From Chloroflexi bacterium TSY (GTDB taxonomy: Bacteria; Chloroflexota; Anaerolineae; Caldilineales; Caldilineaceae), in contig JAHBNG010000161.1 of NCBI GenBank assembly GCA_019217005.1, positions 1 through 28,761 on the forward strand: a stretch of 28,761 bases of DNA, read 5' to 3'. Positions within the stretch are counted from its first letter, which is position 1, and every line of letters begins with the position of its first letter. The notes under the pieces were generated by a model. It did no database searches. It was given only the letters and a program-made list of their open reading frames with translations, and was not told the DNA's origin. A program made the translations under genes and the position numbers. This document shows positions 8,720 through 17,492 of the stretch, in pieces.

Positions 8720-10558
8720 GGTTCTCAGAGGAAGTGAAACTTCTTGCCAGACAATCCGTTCTAGGCCAATGCCGATGACAATATAACTCCGCAGCTTGAG
8801 TACGTCACCATACTTCTTGTACAGGGTCTGCTCGTAGGCGCTCAACTGAGCTTTGGCTTCATCGACTTTCTCTTGGACCGATGGCAAAGCCAGCAAATCC
8901 CTTTGTTTCATCTGACGTAGATCTTCGCCACTTAGCTTTTTCTTTCCTTGGCGGGCCTCGTTCTGTTTCACATGCTTAAATTCAATCAGCAGATCAAAGA
9001 CGCTAAAATGTCGCATATCAGGGCGGACGAGCATGATCAAGTCGGCATATCGTCGCAACAAGGCTGGTTCTGAATCCATAATGTAGACCTGACTATGTTG
9101 CAGGAGTGCCAGGAACAGCGTTTTGATGGTTAGTTCATTGAAGCTGCGAGTATCTCGATTATCATAGATGGCCAGGTAGTGTTGTTCGATAAATTCACAG
9201 ACCTGCTGCATCTCCCCATAAGCATAAAGACGTTCGGCTACCTGCTGTCCTTCATCTTGAGCAGCTGGCTTTGGAAAGCTCAGTTCCAGAATCCGTTCGG
9301 CGTAGAGCCGACGCATCACGAGATTTGGGATTTCTAATGTAACCTTCCCTCTGCTGGTTACGCCGTTTACCGTTAAAGCGCCCAAATAAGTAAGGAGTGT
9401 TGCCAGACGATCTCGTTGTTTCTCTTTCTCTAACATCTCCTTCATGCCAAAGCGCTCACTCAACGTTGGCACGCTCACCATCTTTTCGTCGTGAACAGCA
9501 TCCAATACCAGTTGCTTTCCAGCTGCATGGCTTGAGATATAGACCAGTTTGTTATAATCCGGTGCGAGATTTTGGTCCAACATATTTTCTGGGTAGACCC
9601 CAAAGGTCTGCAACTCTTCCAGAAAATAGAATGTGAGAATGGGATTGTAGACTTTGGGTATATCTTCCAGGGTTTTGCCAGGGTAGCGAGTGACAAAACG
9701 CGAACCGTTGTAGAAGATGCGCATCTGTTCCAAGGCTTCTTCCCCTTTGGAAGAAGGAAAACCAACATCGTTTACGACTTGGGTGACAAGCTGGCGCACT
9801 TCCTCTTCTACAAAACCGCATAAATCATGCAAATGAGGGTGCCAACTGACGTCCTTTGCGACGTTCGCTCCACTGGTCGCATCGTTCAGCACAATCGGCG
9901 AGACACCCGTCAGAAAGAGGCGATCCAGCCCTTCACCAGAACCAGCGCTTTTCACGTTCTTAAAAAGGGTTTTGAGCAACCCTTCGCCTGACATCAGATC
10001 ATGATATCGTTTCTGATTGTCGCTGGCGCTGCCCATCATCACTTCGTTGGCAAAGTTATCATACTCATCGACGAATAGATAGAATTTGTATGGAGAACGC
10101 CCAGCCGCCGCGACGACGGAATGGAAGGAACCGAGGGCGTTCTCTGAAATCCTGACCTCGTTGGCTAGTGTCGGCACGAGATGCTGATAATACTTGATGA
10201 AGTTGTCAATCCACTGGTTGATATGGGCAAAGAGCGAGTCGCGAATATCACGAATGGAACCGTACGACTCGATCTCAGAAAAATCCCACCGCATGACCAG
10301 ATATTGATTGTGTAACGGTGTTGGATTTTGTCCAATCGCAAGAGCACCAAATAGGCGCCCAAAGTCATCGGTTTTGGCAACGTCGTAATAATTCATGAGG
10401 GTAGAGAGCCAGAGACTCTTGCCAAAGCGGCGTGGGCGCAAGAAGAGAAGTTCAGAAGCCGTCTCTTCTATCACTCGAATGCGGTCAGTACGATCCAAAT
10501 AGAGATAGTCATCAGTGATTAGTTTATCAAAGTCGCGGATTGCGTATGGGAATTTCAT
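8690..10558 (-). CDS. AAA-ATPase-like / PD-(D/E)XK nuclease superfamily protein (DUF1703 type)
   Basis: A 622-residue protein of the widespread AAA-ATPase-like plus PD-(D/E)XK (DUF1703) family. It opens with the family's typical start (FPYAIRDFDKLITDDYLYLDRT), then a P-loop variant RPRRFGKS (41-48) and a Walker B strand YLFVDEYD (160-167). The C-terminal nuclease-like domain shows Asp506 (YADL), then Glu526 and Lys528 in LLIEFKHV, matching the D...ExK core. These proteins are often present in many copies per genome and lack an established role; defence or mobile-DNA functions have been suggested. The ATG at 10558 is chosen; the frame extends to a TTG at 10576 without family similarity. A TATACT box lies only 8 bases upstream. 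Its 3' end runs into the inverted repeat at 8649-8719. Confidence 0.85.
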   Translation of the reverse strand: MKFPYAIRDFDKLITDDYLYLDRTDRIRVIEETASELLFLRPRRFGKSLWLSTLMNYYDVAKTDDFGRLFGALAIGQNPTPLHNQYLVMRWDFSEIESYGSIRDIRDSLFAHINQWIDNFIKYYQHLVPTLANEVRISENALGSFHSVVAAAGRSPYKFYLFVDEYDNFANEVMMGSASDNQKRYHDLMSGEGLLKTLFKNVKSAGSGEGLDRLFLTGVSPIVLNDATSGANVAKDVSWHPHLHDLCGFVEEEVRQLVTQVVNDVGFPSSKGEEALEQMRIFYNGSRFVTRYPGKTLEDIPKVYNPILTFYFLEELQTFGVYPENMLDQNLAPDYNKLVYISSHAAGKQLVLDAVHDEKMVSVPTLSERFGMKEMLEKEKQRDRLATLLTYLGALTVNGVTSRGKVTLEIPNLVMRRLYAERILELSFPKPAAQDEGQQVAERLYAYGEMQQVCEFIEQHYLAIYDNRDTRSFNELTIKTLFLALLQHSQVYIMDSEPALLRRYADLIMLVRPDMRHFSVFDLLIEFKHVKQNEARQGKKKLSGEDLRQMKQRDLLALPSVQEKVDEAKAQLSAYEQTLYKKYGDVLKLRSYIVIGIGLERIVWQEVSLPLRTYPKSGCESD

Positions 10559-10948
10559 GCAGATAGTATACCACAAAACGAAAAGTGGAATAAGGCCATG
10601 CTAGAGAAATAAATCCCTGATTTGCCAAGTCGATTTCTCTGGCACGGCTTGAGCTTTTCCATATCAAATTAGGTATTTTAATTGTTGGAAAAGCCTAAGC
10701 GGTTATTTTGCCGCCATGTGGCAATCCGTTGCCACAAGCTTGTCGTCAACTCTCTCGATGCGTACGCAGCGTTCTTCGCCTAGAGCATAGAGACCTACAT
10801 ATTTGTCGAGTGTCTTTATCCGGAAGACTCAGGGCCTCAAAGCCTCTTCAGAATGATTTTTCAGACACGCGTTTATTCGTCATAAGATACCTCGCGCAGC
10901 GGCTTGTGCCCGAGTCCCCACTTTTGTTATGCCACCCAAAATATGCAC
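10559..10948. other. Intergenic region between ATPase gene and IS left end
   Basis: These 390 bp show no protein I recognise. A perfect 8-bp stem with a 4-base loop is at 10717-10736 (TGTGGCAA/TTGCCACA) without a following T-tract. A weaker pair, AGAGAAAT and GATTTCTCT, sits near 10602-10640. The missing 5' half of the dehydrogenase interrupted at 12226 is not found here in any forward frame. A 103-codon open frame at 10708 runs into the IS end and looks non-coding. Confidence 0.5.
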
Positions 10949-10980
10949 TAAGGCCAATCCAAAAAATAAAATATACGCGA
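10949..10980 (+). repeat. Left terminal inverted repeat of the ISAzo13-type element
   Basis: This 32-bp repeat pairs with 12195-12226 with five mismatches (positions 7, 10, 19, 20 and 23). It begins with the TA expected at an IS630-type target. Confidence 0.8.
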
Positions 10981-11015
10981 GAAGGTGTTAAACTAGCTCT
11001 CCAAAAGGAGCAAAA

Positions 11016-12204
11016 ATGACAATCTCGCCAGAAATGGTTGAAGTCTTGAAAGAGACGAAGGCCATGTTAAGTGGATACGAAAGAAGGCACTTCATGGCCC
11101 AAACGGTCAAAACGATATGCGAAGGGAGTCCGACGAAAGCAGAACGAGAGTTGGGCTGGAATCGGGCGACGATAGCCAAAGCCCTGGAAGAACTAGAAGG
11201 CGGCTTCTGTTATGTCGACCAAAGCCACCGACGTGGTCGCAAAAAAGCCGAAGACCATATCCCCACTTTACTGGCCGATATGGTTGAAATCGCCGATCAA
11301 TTCAGCCAGACCGATCCCACCTTTCGAACCCCCCAATTGTACACTCGACTAACCGCCGCCGAAATGCGTACCCAGCTCATCGAGCAGAAAGGATACACAG
11401 ATGAGGAATTGCCTGGCGAAGAGGCCATCCGCTTGAAGCTCAATGAGTTAGGCTATGGCTCAAACCGGGTCAAAAAAAGTCAACCAGTGAAAAGATCCCA
11501 GAGACCGATGCGATCTTTGATAGAATTCATCAGATCAATCAAGAAGCGGATGCAGACGAGACGGTTCTGCGCCTCTTTGGGATGCCAAAGCGACGATTTT
11601 ACTTGACCGTTTCTCGAGAGAAGGGATAAGTCGAGTGGTTGTCAAAGCGCTCGATCATGACTTTCAAGATAAGAAGACCGAGAAAGTCACTCCTTTTGGC
11701 ATTTACCTCCCTTCAACCAAGGAACTCTTTCTTTACTTGACTCAGTCGAAAGTGACGAGTGACTGTATTGTCGACTGCCTGATTGATTTTTGGGAAAGCG
11801 TACGTGAACACTTTCCTCACGTCAAGACCCTCGTGATCAATCAGGACAATGGTCCCGAAAATCATACCCGTCGGACTCAGTTTATGTATCGTCTCTCTAT
11901 TCAGCTCGCCTGCTACCCTCCTTATCACAGTAAATACAACCCCATCGAACGGGTTTGGGGCCATCTTGAAAAACACTGGAACGGTTCTCTTCTCGATTCT
12001 CTTGAGACCGTTCTCAATTTTGCCCGTTCTTTTCGCTTTAACCAACTACAACCCTTCGTTCACCTGAATTCCACTCTTTATGAGACCGGCGTCAAACTCA
12101 CTCAGAAAGAGATGGACCGTTTGGAACAACGCTTCCAACGTTTACCTGGTTTAGAAAAATGGTTTGTCCTTATTCCCCCTCTCCATTCTCTCGTTCGCGT
12201 ATAA
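11016..12204 (+). pseudogene. ISAzo13-type DDE transposase, two frameshifts
   Basis: The protein is readable as one transposase of about 396 residues only by changing frame twice. The N-terminal part (11016 to about 11490) holds a DNA-binding helix-turn-helix region (SPTKAERELGWNRATIAKALEE is typical). A middle part in another frame (KIPETDAIFDRIHQINQEA) runs to about 11578. The C-terminal DDE domain then reads WDAKATILLDRFSREG, NQDNGPENHTRRTQF and CYPPYHSKYNPIERVWGHLE, matching ISAzo13-family transposases. Both shifts equal one missing base, at an A-run (11490-11493) and a T-run (11576-11578). An SD-like AAAGGAG lies about 7 bases before the ATG. Programmed slippage on the A-run is conceivable for one shift but not an obvious explanation for both; decay or sequencing indels are simpler. 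Confidence 0.85.
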
Positions 12205-12226
12205 TTATTTTTTTGGTTTAGCCTTA
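12195..12226 (-). repeat. Right terminal inverted repeat of the ISAzo13-type element
   Basis: The reverse complement matches the left repeat at 27 of 32 positions. The last three codons and the stop of the transposase lie within it. Confidence 0.8.
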
Positions 12227-12831
12227 CTTCCTTATTTGAACGTATCGCTAGCCAGCATGGTCACCTGGACATCTTGGTCAACAGCGCAGGTCTCGGTCAA
12301 ACTGTGACACCCACAGTTGAACTGAGTGACGATGAGTGGCAACGCGTGCTCGACGTTACGCTGACGGGAACTTTCTACTGTTGCCGTGCGGCGGGTGCCA
12401 TTATGGAGCGACAAGAATCGGGATGTATGGTGAATGTGGCTTCGATCAACGGACAAAATCCAGCAGCATTGGTTGCAGCTTACAATGTCGCGAAGGCTGG
12501 CGTCATCAGCCTAACCAAGACGCTTGCTTTAGAATTAGCCGCCTACGGCGTGCAGGTGAATGCGATTAGTCCAGGACCCGTCTATACTGCCTTTAACCAG
12601 TCCGTTATGGCGCAACGCAGCCGGAGTTTGCAGATTACGCAAGAAGAGATGATCGAGCGCGTGCGGCGCGCGATTCCGTTGGGACGTTGGGGAGAACCGA
12701 TGGACATCGCCCAAGCGGTTGCTTTTTTGTGTAGTCCGGCGGCTTCGTGGATTACGGGTGAAATCTTGAAAGTGAGTGGTGGCATGGAGGGAGTTTCGGC
12801 TGCACCGCCTAAAAGAGATGTCGCTCAATGA
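12227..12831 (+). pseudogene. Short-chain dehydrogenase/reductase, 5' half lost at the IS
   Basis: From the IS edge the frame reads TSLFERIASQHGHLDILVNSAG, then the SDR core: NSAG (the NNAG-type motif), the catalytic Ser in NVASINGQ, YNVAK (YxxxK), and the PGPVYTAF region, ending with a normal tail (ITGEILKVSGGM). About 75 N-terminal residues with the glycine-rich NAD(P)-binding motif are absent and are not found left of the IS. A start at the TTG at 12274 would lack the cofactor-binding fold, so activity is very unlikely. The gene was probably an NAD(P)-dependent oxidoreductase co-transcribed with the exporter that starts 22 bases downstream. Confidence 0.88.
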
Positions 12832-12852
12832 CAGTAATTGCGAGAGCTATAA

Positions 12853-14304
12853 ATGCACCCTTACTCTGTCCCCTCTTCTTCTCCGACGTCAAGTAAATGG
12901 TGGATCCTGATCGCCATTAGTACAGCCCTCTTCATGAGCGCAACCAATTCAACTACGATGAATCTGGCCTTGCCGACCTTGCTGCAGGAGTTCAACAGCA
13001 GCTTTGCCGTCGTCCAGTGGGTTGTCCTATCTTATTTGATCGCAATGTCCGTTCTCTTGCCTGGTATTGGGCGCTGGGGGGATTTGATAGGCCGCAAATG
13101 GGTCTTCATGCAGGGACAACTTCTCTTTGTGATTGGTGCAACCCTTTGTGCAACCGCCACCAATATCTATTGGTTGGTTGGATTCCGGATCGTGCAGGCA
13201 GTCGGTTCAGCCATGATGATGGGGATTGGGATTGCCATCATTACCGAGACATGGCCAGCCAGCCAGAGAGGAACAGCATTGGGAATTGCATCAGGCTGTA
13301 CAGCATCCGGAGCAGTTGCTGGACCGTTGATCGGTGGCTTTTTGCTGGAAGCGCTCAGTTGGCGCTGGCTCTTTCTCATCAATGTACCCATTGGCCTCTT
13401 TTCGTTGGTCATTGTGTGGCGGATTGTACCGCAACTTGCATCGGCTAATAAAGGGGAACGCTTCGATCTTGCCGGTGCACTGGCAATCGGTGGAGCGCTA
13501 CTCTGCTTCTCGCTGGCCTTGACATTGGGGCAGGACATCGGCTATGGATCTCCTTGGATTCTGGGATTGATTCTGGGCGCTGTCTTGTTCGCGGCTTGCT
13601 TCATCTTGATTGAGCGTCGAGTGTCACATCCGATGGTCGATCTCCACCTTTTTCAAGATGCTACCTTTTCCGTCAATCTGTTCGCGGCCCTGGTCATCTT
13701 TGCCTCCATCTCTGGGGTCATGGTCATTGTCCCCTTCTATTTGGAATTTGTCTTAGGTGTCTCACAGCGCACGATGGGTCTTCTCATGGCGATCTTACCA
13801 CTAGCCTATATTACCATTACACCTATTGCGGGCATTCTATCGGATCGAATTGGAACGCGGCCTATGATTGGTCTTGGTCTTGGCTTGAGCTGTTTGAGTA
13901 TGCTTTTGGCGACACAACTGGATACAGATAGCACAATCTTGGAGTTTATCCTCTATCTCATGCCCATCGGCTTTGGGATCGGTGCCTTCAATACACCAAA
14001 TACGAGCGCCATTATGGGGCGCGCCCCTAAATCACAACTGGGCGTTGTCTCCAGCCTCATGAGCGAGACACGCACATTGGGCCAAGCCATCGGCGTGGCA
14101 GTACTCGGTTCCTTTTTTGCCTTTCGCCTTCAACACCATGCGGGTCAGGGCGTTACAGTGAACACGGCATCTAAGCTTCATATCGTTCAGGCATTGCGCG
14201 ATGATTATCTGATTGCGGCTCTTCTGGTCCTGATTTGCTTAGGTGCCGTTGTTTGGGTCTGGCGAGGAAGCCCCGAAGTTGCTGTTCTGGAGGCAGGGGA
14301 TTAA
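12853..14304 (+). CDS. DHA2-family MFS exporter (EmrB/QacA type)
   Basis: A 483-residue integral membrane protein with about 14 hydrophobic segments, the layout of drug:H+ antiporter family 2. The first segment (WWILIAISTALFMSATNST) is followed by MNLALPTLLQEF and WVVLSYLIAMS, typical of EmrB/QacA proteins. Motif A is GRWGDLIGRKW and the antiporter motif C region is GAVAGPLIGGFL near the fifth segment, followed by WRWLFLINVPIG. It likely exports small lipophilic or cationic compounds with proton antiport; the substrate cannot be read. A weak GAGAG precedes the ATG. The neighbours on both sides are broken dehydrogenases, so the original operon context has been lost. Confidence 0.9.
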   Translation: MHPYSVPSSSPTSSKWWILIAISTALFMSATNSTTMNLALPTLLQEFNSSFAVVQWVVLSYLIAMSVLLPGIGRWGDLIGRKWVFMQGQLLFVIGATLCATATNIYWLVGFRIVQAVGSAMMMGIGIAIITETWPASQRGTALGIASGCTASGAVAGPLIGGFLLEALSWRWLFLINVPIGLFSLVIVWRIVPQLASANKGERFDLAGALAIGGALLCFSLALTLGQDIGYGSPWILGLILGAVLFAACFILIERRVSHPMVDLHLFQDATFSVNLFAALVIFASISGVMVIVPFYLEFVLGVSQRTMGLLMAILPLAYITITPIAGILSDRIGTRPMIGLGLGLSCLSMLLATQLDTDSTILEFILYLMPIGFGIGAFNTPNTSAIMGRAPKSQLGVVSSLMSETRTLGQAIGVAVLGSFFAFRLQHHAGQGVTVNTASKLHIVQALRDDYLIAALLVLICLGAVVWVWRGSPEVAVLEAGD

Positions 14305-14331
14305 TGTTCGGTTCATCGATACTTTAAGCAA

Positions 14332-14405
14332 GATTCCCACGCATCAAGCATGGTCACGGGAGTGACGTTTCCAGTCGATGGCGGATATACGGCTCAATCA
14401 ATGAG
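14332..14405 (+). pseudogene. C-terminal remnant of a second short-chain dehydrogenase
   Basis: In the frame through the ATG at 14350 the sequence reads DSHASSMVTGVTFPVDGGYTAQ, which is the standard C-terminal end of SDR enzymes (VTG-x-x-x-x-VDGG-Y-x-A). Nothing upstream in any frame continues the SDR fold, and the normal stop after TAQ is missing: the frame runs on into sequence antisense to the neighbouring gene. It is too divergent from the tail of the 12227-12831 fragment (ITGEILKVSGGM) to be a duplicate of it. Confidence 0.7.
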
Positions 14406-15443
14406 CTATTCTTCAATCTGCGGATTCTTTCCCATAATCTCTTCTGCTACCTTCCAAACACGTGGCAGCAATCCTTCGATCTGTTCACGTCTCCGTTGTC
14501 GATCGGCGAATGAGCTGATTCCCAAATCGGTGAGTAGTGCGTGATAGCCAGGATGAAACTGCTCCTGTACTTCAAGGGCCGCGTTCTGTGAGAGGACGTC
14601 CTGACACCGAGAATAGGTTGCCACCATCCAGAAAATGGCCTCTCGATGATAACCCCTCTCGATCAGCTCCTGGCTACCACCAATTGCAACGGGTCTCCCG
14701 TGGTCACTAATATCCGCGGCAAATTGATAAGGCGGTTTGACCACGGTCTTGGCAACATCAAACACTGCCGAGAGCGCAGCAAGATGGCCCTCAGCTTGCT
14801 TTCGACTCATCTGAGCACATCCCAACATGTCCAACAAGGTCTCGTAAAAGTCCAAGCGATCATAGCGTTCCAGAAGCTCTCGGACCGCCATGTAACGCCG
14901 CCGTACGGTTGGGTTTTCCAGGCCGGCCACAAGCAAAATGTGAGTGGTCACTCCTGCGGCAAAGGCACAAACTGTTACCTGATGATATAATGGGGTCGAC
15001 TTGCCTACCTGTTGCAGCCTATTTTGGACTTTTTGTCTTGCATGCTCACATCGCTTATGGACCCACTTGCGTTTGGCATACTCTGTAGAAACGATGGCCT
15101 GAAGCTCGGTTAGCCGACCAGATGGATCCGCAATGATGCTTGGACCGTGAAAGCTACCTGCTATCACATAGTTGCCCAAAACCTGCTCTGGCGACTGAAG
15201 CTGATCCGCTGGCCAGTAGGAAACCTCCAGCATCACATCTTGATAGATAAACTTGCCCAACTTGACAGGTGGCGGATCGGCAAAGACAACCATAATGTCC
15301 AAATCGGACGTTGTGGGTAGGATCGCATCGTCAGACAGCCAATTGGTTGAGCCATGATAAAAAGCACCCTGGAAACCGACTTGGTTGCTGGCCTCTTCGA
15401 GCACCCAGCGATGGGCGATCTCCTTCGCATCTTTGATGTTCAT
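14406..15443 (-). CDS. Nucleotidyltransferase-fold protein, second copy type
   Basis: A 345-residue protein with an N-terminal pol-beta nucleotidyltransferase domain. GS motif HGSTNW is at 30-35, followed by TTSDLDIMVVF with Asp47/Asp49 as the metal pair, and Glu73 in VMLEVSYW is a candidate third carboxylate. The remaining 250 residues are helical and match nothing I can name. It is clearly not a close paralogue of the protein at 6345-7406. It is the last gene of the co-directional ABC-transporter run, starting 23 bases after permease 2. A role modifying a small molecule handled by this locus is an inference only. Confidence 0.72.
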   Translation of the reverse strand: MNIKDAKEIAHRWVLEEASNQVGFQGAFYHGSTNWLSDDAILPTTSDLDIMVVFADPPPVKLGKFIYQDVMLEVSYWPADQLQSPEQVLGNYVIAGSFHGPSIIADPSGRLTELQAIVSTEYAKRKWVHKRCEHARQKVQNRLQQVGKSTPLYHQVTVCAFAAGVTTHILLVAGLENPTVRRRYMAVRELLERYDRLDFYETLLDMLGCAQMSRKQAEGHLAALSAVFDVAKTVVKPPYQFAADISDHGRPVAIGGSQELIERGYHREAIFWMVATYSRCQDVLSQNAALEVQEQFHPGYHALLTDLGISSFADRQRRREQIEGLLPRVWKVAEEIMGKNPQIEE

Positions 15444-15466
15444 AGAAAATGACTCATTTGAACTCC

Positions 15467-16342
15467 CTACTTCAACCCCGTCAATGTAATCCCCTCAATA
15501 ATATAGCGCTGCATAAAGAGGAAAATCACTAGCACGGGAATGATAGCAAGGCTTGCGCCTGCCATGACCAGCCCATGTTGCGTGCCAAACTCGGCGACAA
15601 AGACGGCCAGTCCTAACGGTAGGACATATTTGTCGCTGCTCGTAATGACAATCAACGGCCACAGAAAATCATTCCAATTCCACATGAAATAGAAGGCGAT
15701 AAGCGTTGCCAGTACAGGCCGGGAAAGGGGCACGATGATCCGGTGAAAGATATACCATTCGCCGGCTCCATCGATGCGCGCTGCATCCATCAGATCGTTG
15801 GGGATGGTAAACATGAATTGGCGAAACAAAAAGATAGCATAGGCACTAGAGATTTCAGGAATGATCAACGCCCAGTACGTATTGCCCAGACCAAAGGTCA
15901 CCATCATGATGTAGAGTGGAATCATGTAGACTTCAAAAGGGATAATCCACGTGCCAAGGATTAAATAAAAGAAAAAGTCACGTCCGCGAAATTGAAACTT
16001 GCCAAAGATATATCCAATGAGCGTGCTGGTGTAAATATTAATCGCTGTTTTGGTCACTGTTACCAGGGCTGTGTTCCAATAGAGTCTGGCAATATTTAAT
16101 CGATCAACTACATCGACGTAATTGTCAAACGTTGGGTTGATTGGAAAAAGCCGAGGTGGAAACGAGATGGTTTCGGCTCGAGGCTTGAACGACGTACTGA
16201 GCATCCAGATGAAAGGAATCAGCATGGCCAATGCACCCACGATCAGGATTAGGTAATTAAAAAAATGGATCTGTGCCATGCGTTGCAGGATCGGTACTTT
16301 CTGGATGGTTCGCGACGATGTTGCGGTTACGGTTGTGTTCAT
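15467..16342 (-). CDS. Carbohydrate ABC transporter permease 2 (MalG-like)
   Basis: A 291-residue inner-membrane permease with six predicted segments. It starts with a cytoplasmic tail and a first segment at about 30-50 (LILIVGALAMLIPFIWMLSTSFK), followed by the MalG-family periplasmic region (FPPRLFPINPTFDNYVDV). The ATPase-docking EAA loop is at about 186-206 (DAARIDGAGEWYIFHRIIVPLSRP region). The C-terminus (QRYIIEGITLTGLK) is the usual end of CUT1 family permeases. Its ATG overlaps the stop of the kinase gene as ATGA. It would form the channel with permease 1 and the lipoprotein binding protein. No ATPase gene is near, as is common where one MsmX-type ATPase serves several transporters. 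Confidence 0.93.
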   Translation of the reverse strand: MNTTVTATSSRTIQKVPILQRMAQIHFFNYLILIVGALAMLIPFIWMLSTSFKPRAETISFPPRLFPINPTFDNYVDVVDRLNIARLYWNTALVTVTKTAINIYTSTLIGYIFGKFQFRGRDFFFYLILGTWIIPFEVYMIPLYIMMVTFGLGNTYWALIIPEISSAYAIFLFRQFMFTIPNDLMDAARIDGAGEWYIFHRIIVPLSRPVLATLIAFYFMWNWNDFLWPLIVITSSDKYVLPLGLAVFVAEFGTQHGLVMAGASLAIIPVLVIFLFMQRYIIEGITLTGLK

Positions 16343-17492
16343 AAAAAATATAGTTCGTTCAGCAATGCGAGCGCTTCATCCCCCAAATCCAAAAGATGGT
16401 GACCGACTGCGGCTGCTTGGACAACGCCGCCAGGATTAAGCAGACGGGGTGGTTCCACGTCTGAGGGTAATGCAGCGGCCCGGCGGGCGACATTGGGCAA
16501 CTTGATGGCCTTATCCGCCACGCCGACCTTGAGTGCGGCGAGTGCTGCAAAGCCGAAGCGGACGAGACCTTCATCACCATCCCAGCCAGCATCGCGTAGA
16601 CCCGCTAGATAGCCAGCAAAGATAAGTGCCTCCATTTCAGGAATGCGGTCAATATCGACAGCAACAAAGTTTAGGGTTCCCGCGAAGAGAGGAATCAATT
16701 CTTCACCCAGCAACCCAAGTCCAGCGGATCCCCAATCGATGATTGCAGTTTGTTCAAGACCATCTACTCCACGCCGAACCATCAGATTACGGCGAAAGGC
16801 ATCGCGATGGCAGAACGTCTGGGGCAGCTGATCCAGTAGGGTTAACAAGTTTTTCCGTCTCTGCCACAAGTTTGTCATTCGTTCCACTTGACCGTCGGTC
16901 AATAATTCGGCAAAAAGTGGATGTTGACGCAAGCGCGGCAATTCGTGGATACCGGCTTCGGCCAAAGCCAACTGTTGATCAACGTTCGGCATTCGAAGCC
17001 ATTCGTATTGAGGCAGTGGGTGACGTCCAGCCAAATAGAGGCCGTTAAATTGTCCTAAATGTCGAGCGGCCACTCTGTATCTTCTGCTCTGCCTTCTTCC
17101 GCACGCATATCTTCGATCCAAAGCCAGATTTCGTCATCGGAATGTTCAACGATTTCGAAACAGCGAGGGGCAAGCAGATCGCGCGGCAAATCGCTCAATA
17201 AACCCGATTGATAGAGCAGGACTTCTCGTTTCCAATACGCATCATCTGCCGGTGCTTGATTTTCGCTCTTCGGACGGAGCGCCTTCAGGATCAGTGACCA
17301 GGGCTTGTTTCCCTCTGTTGTTTGCGCCTGACCCCGAAAGCGATAAACTGCCGCACCACTGAAGTCTCCTTCAAGCGGCTGGTACGACCAGTTGGTTACA
17401 GAGGCTGTTTGATCTGGCATCGCTTGACCGACCAAATGGCTCAATCTTGCCTGGTCAACCATTGCGACTCGTTCCTCTAATCGAGCGGACAC
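16339..17492 (-). CDS. APH-type kinase between the permease genes (frameshifted)
   Basis: Two overlapping frames, 17492-17055 and 17121-16339, make one aminoglycoside-phosphotransferase/choline-kinase-like protein of about 375 residues. The first gives the N-lobe (FSGAAVYRFRG, LILKALRP with the probable ATP-binding Lys, IWLWIEDM). The second continues RYRVAARHLGQFNGLYLAG and carries the catalytic loop FCHRDAFRRN (HxDxxxxN) and IIDWGSAG with the metal-binding Asp. The net change is one missing base modulo 3 near 17070-17090; one added base just before the codons for RYRVAARHLG would restore ERYRVAARHLG. The GTG start directly follows the permease 1 stop, and the stop overlaps the permease 2 start. 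The placement suggests phosphorylation of the imported compound. Decay or sequencing error are both possible. Confidence 0.78.

Larger units (their letters stand above)
10949..12226 (+). mobile_element. ISAzo13/IS630-related insertion sequence
   Basis: The element is about 1.28 kb and bounded by imperfect 32-bp terminal inverted repeats. The left end starts TAAGGCCAATCC (10949) and the reverse complement of the right end starts TAAGGCTAAACC (12226); both finish TATACGCGA, with 27 of 32 positions identical. A TA dinucleotide is present at each outer edge, as expected for the TA target duplication of IS630-like elements. The single gene inside is a frameshifted DDE transposase whose stop codon lies within the right repeat. 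On the right the element directly abuts the middle of a short-chain dehydrogenase frame, but the other half is absent on the left, so a rearrangement or deletion accompanied or followed insertion. Confidence 0.85.

Noticed and set aside
10708..11019. 103-codon open frame running into the IS left end
   Set aside because: It crosses the IS terminal repeat, begins in hairpin sequence and matches no family.
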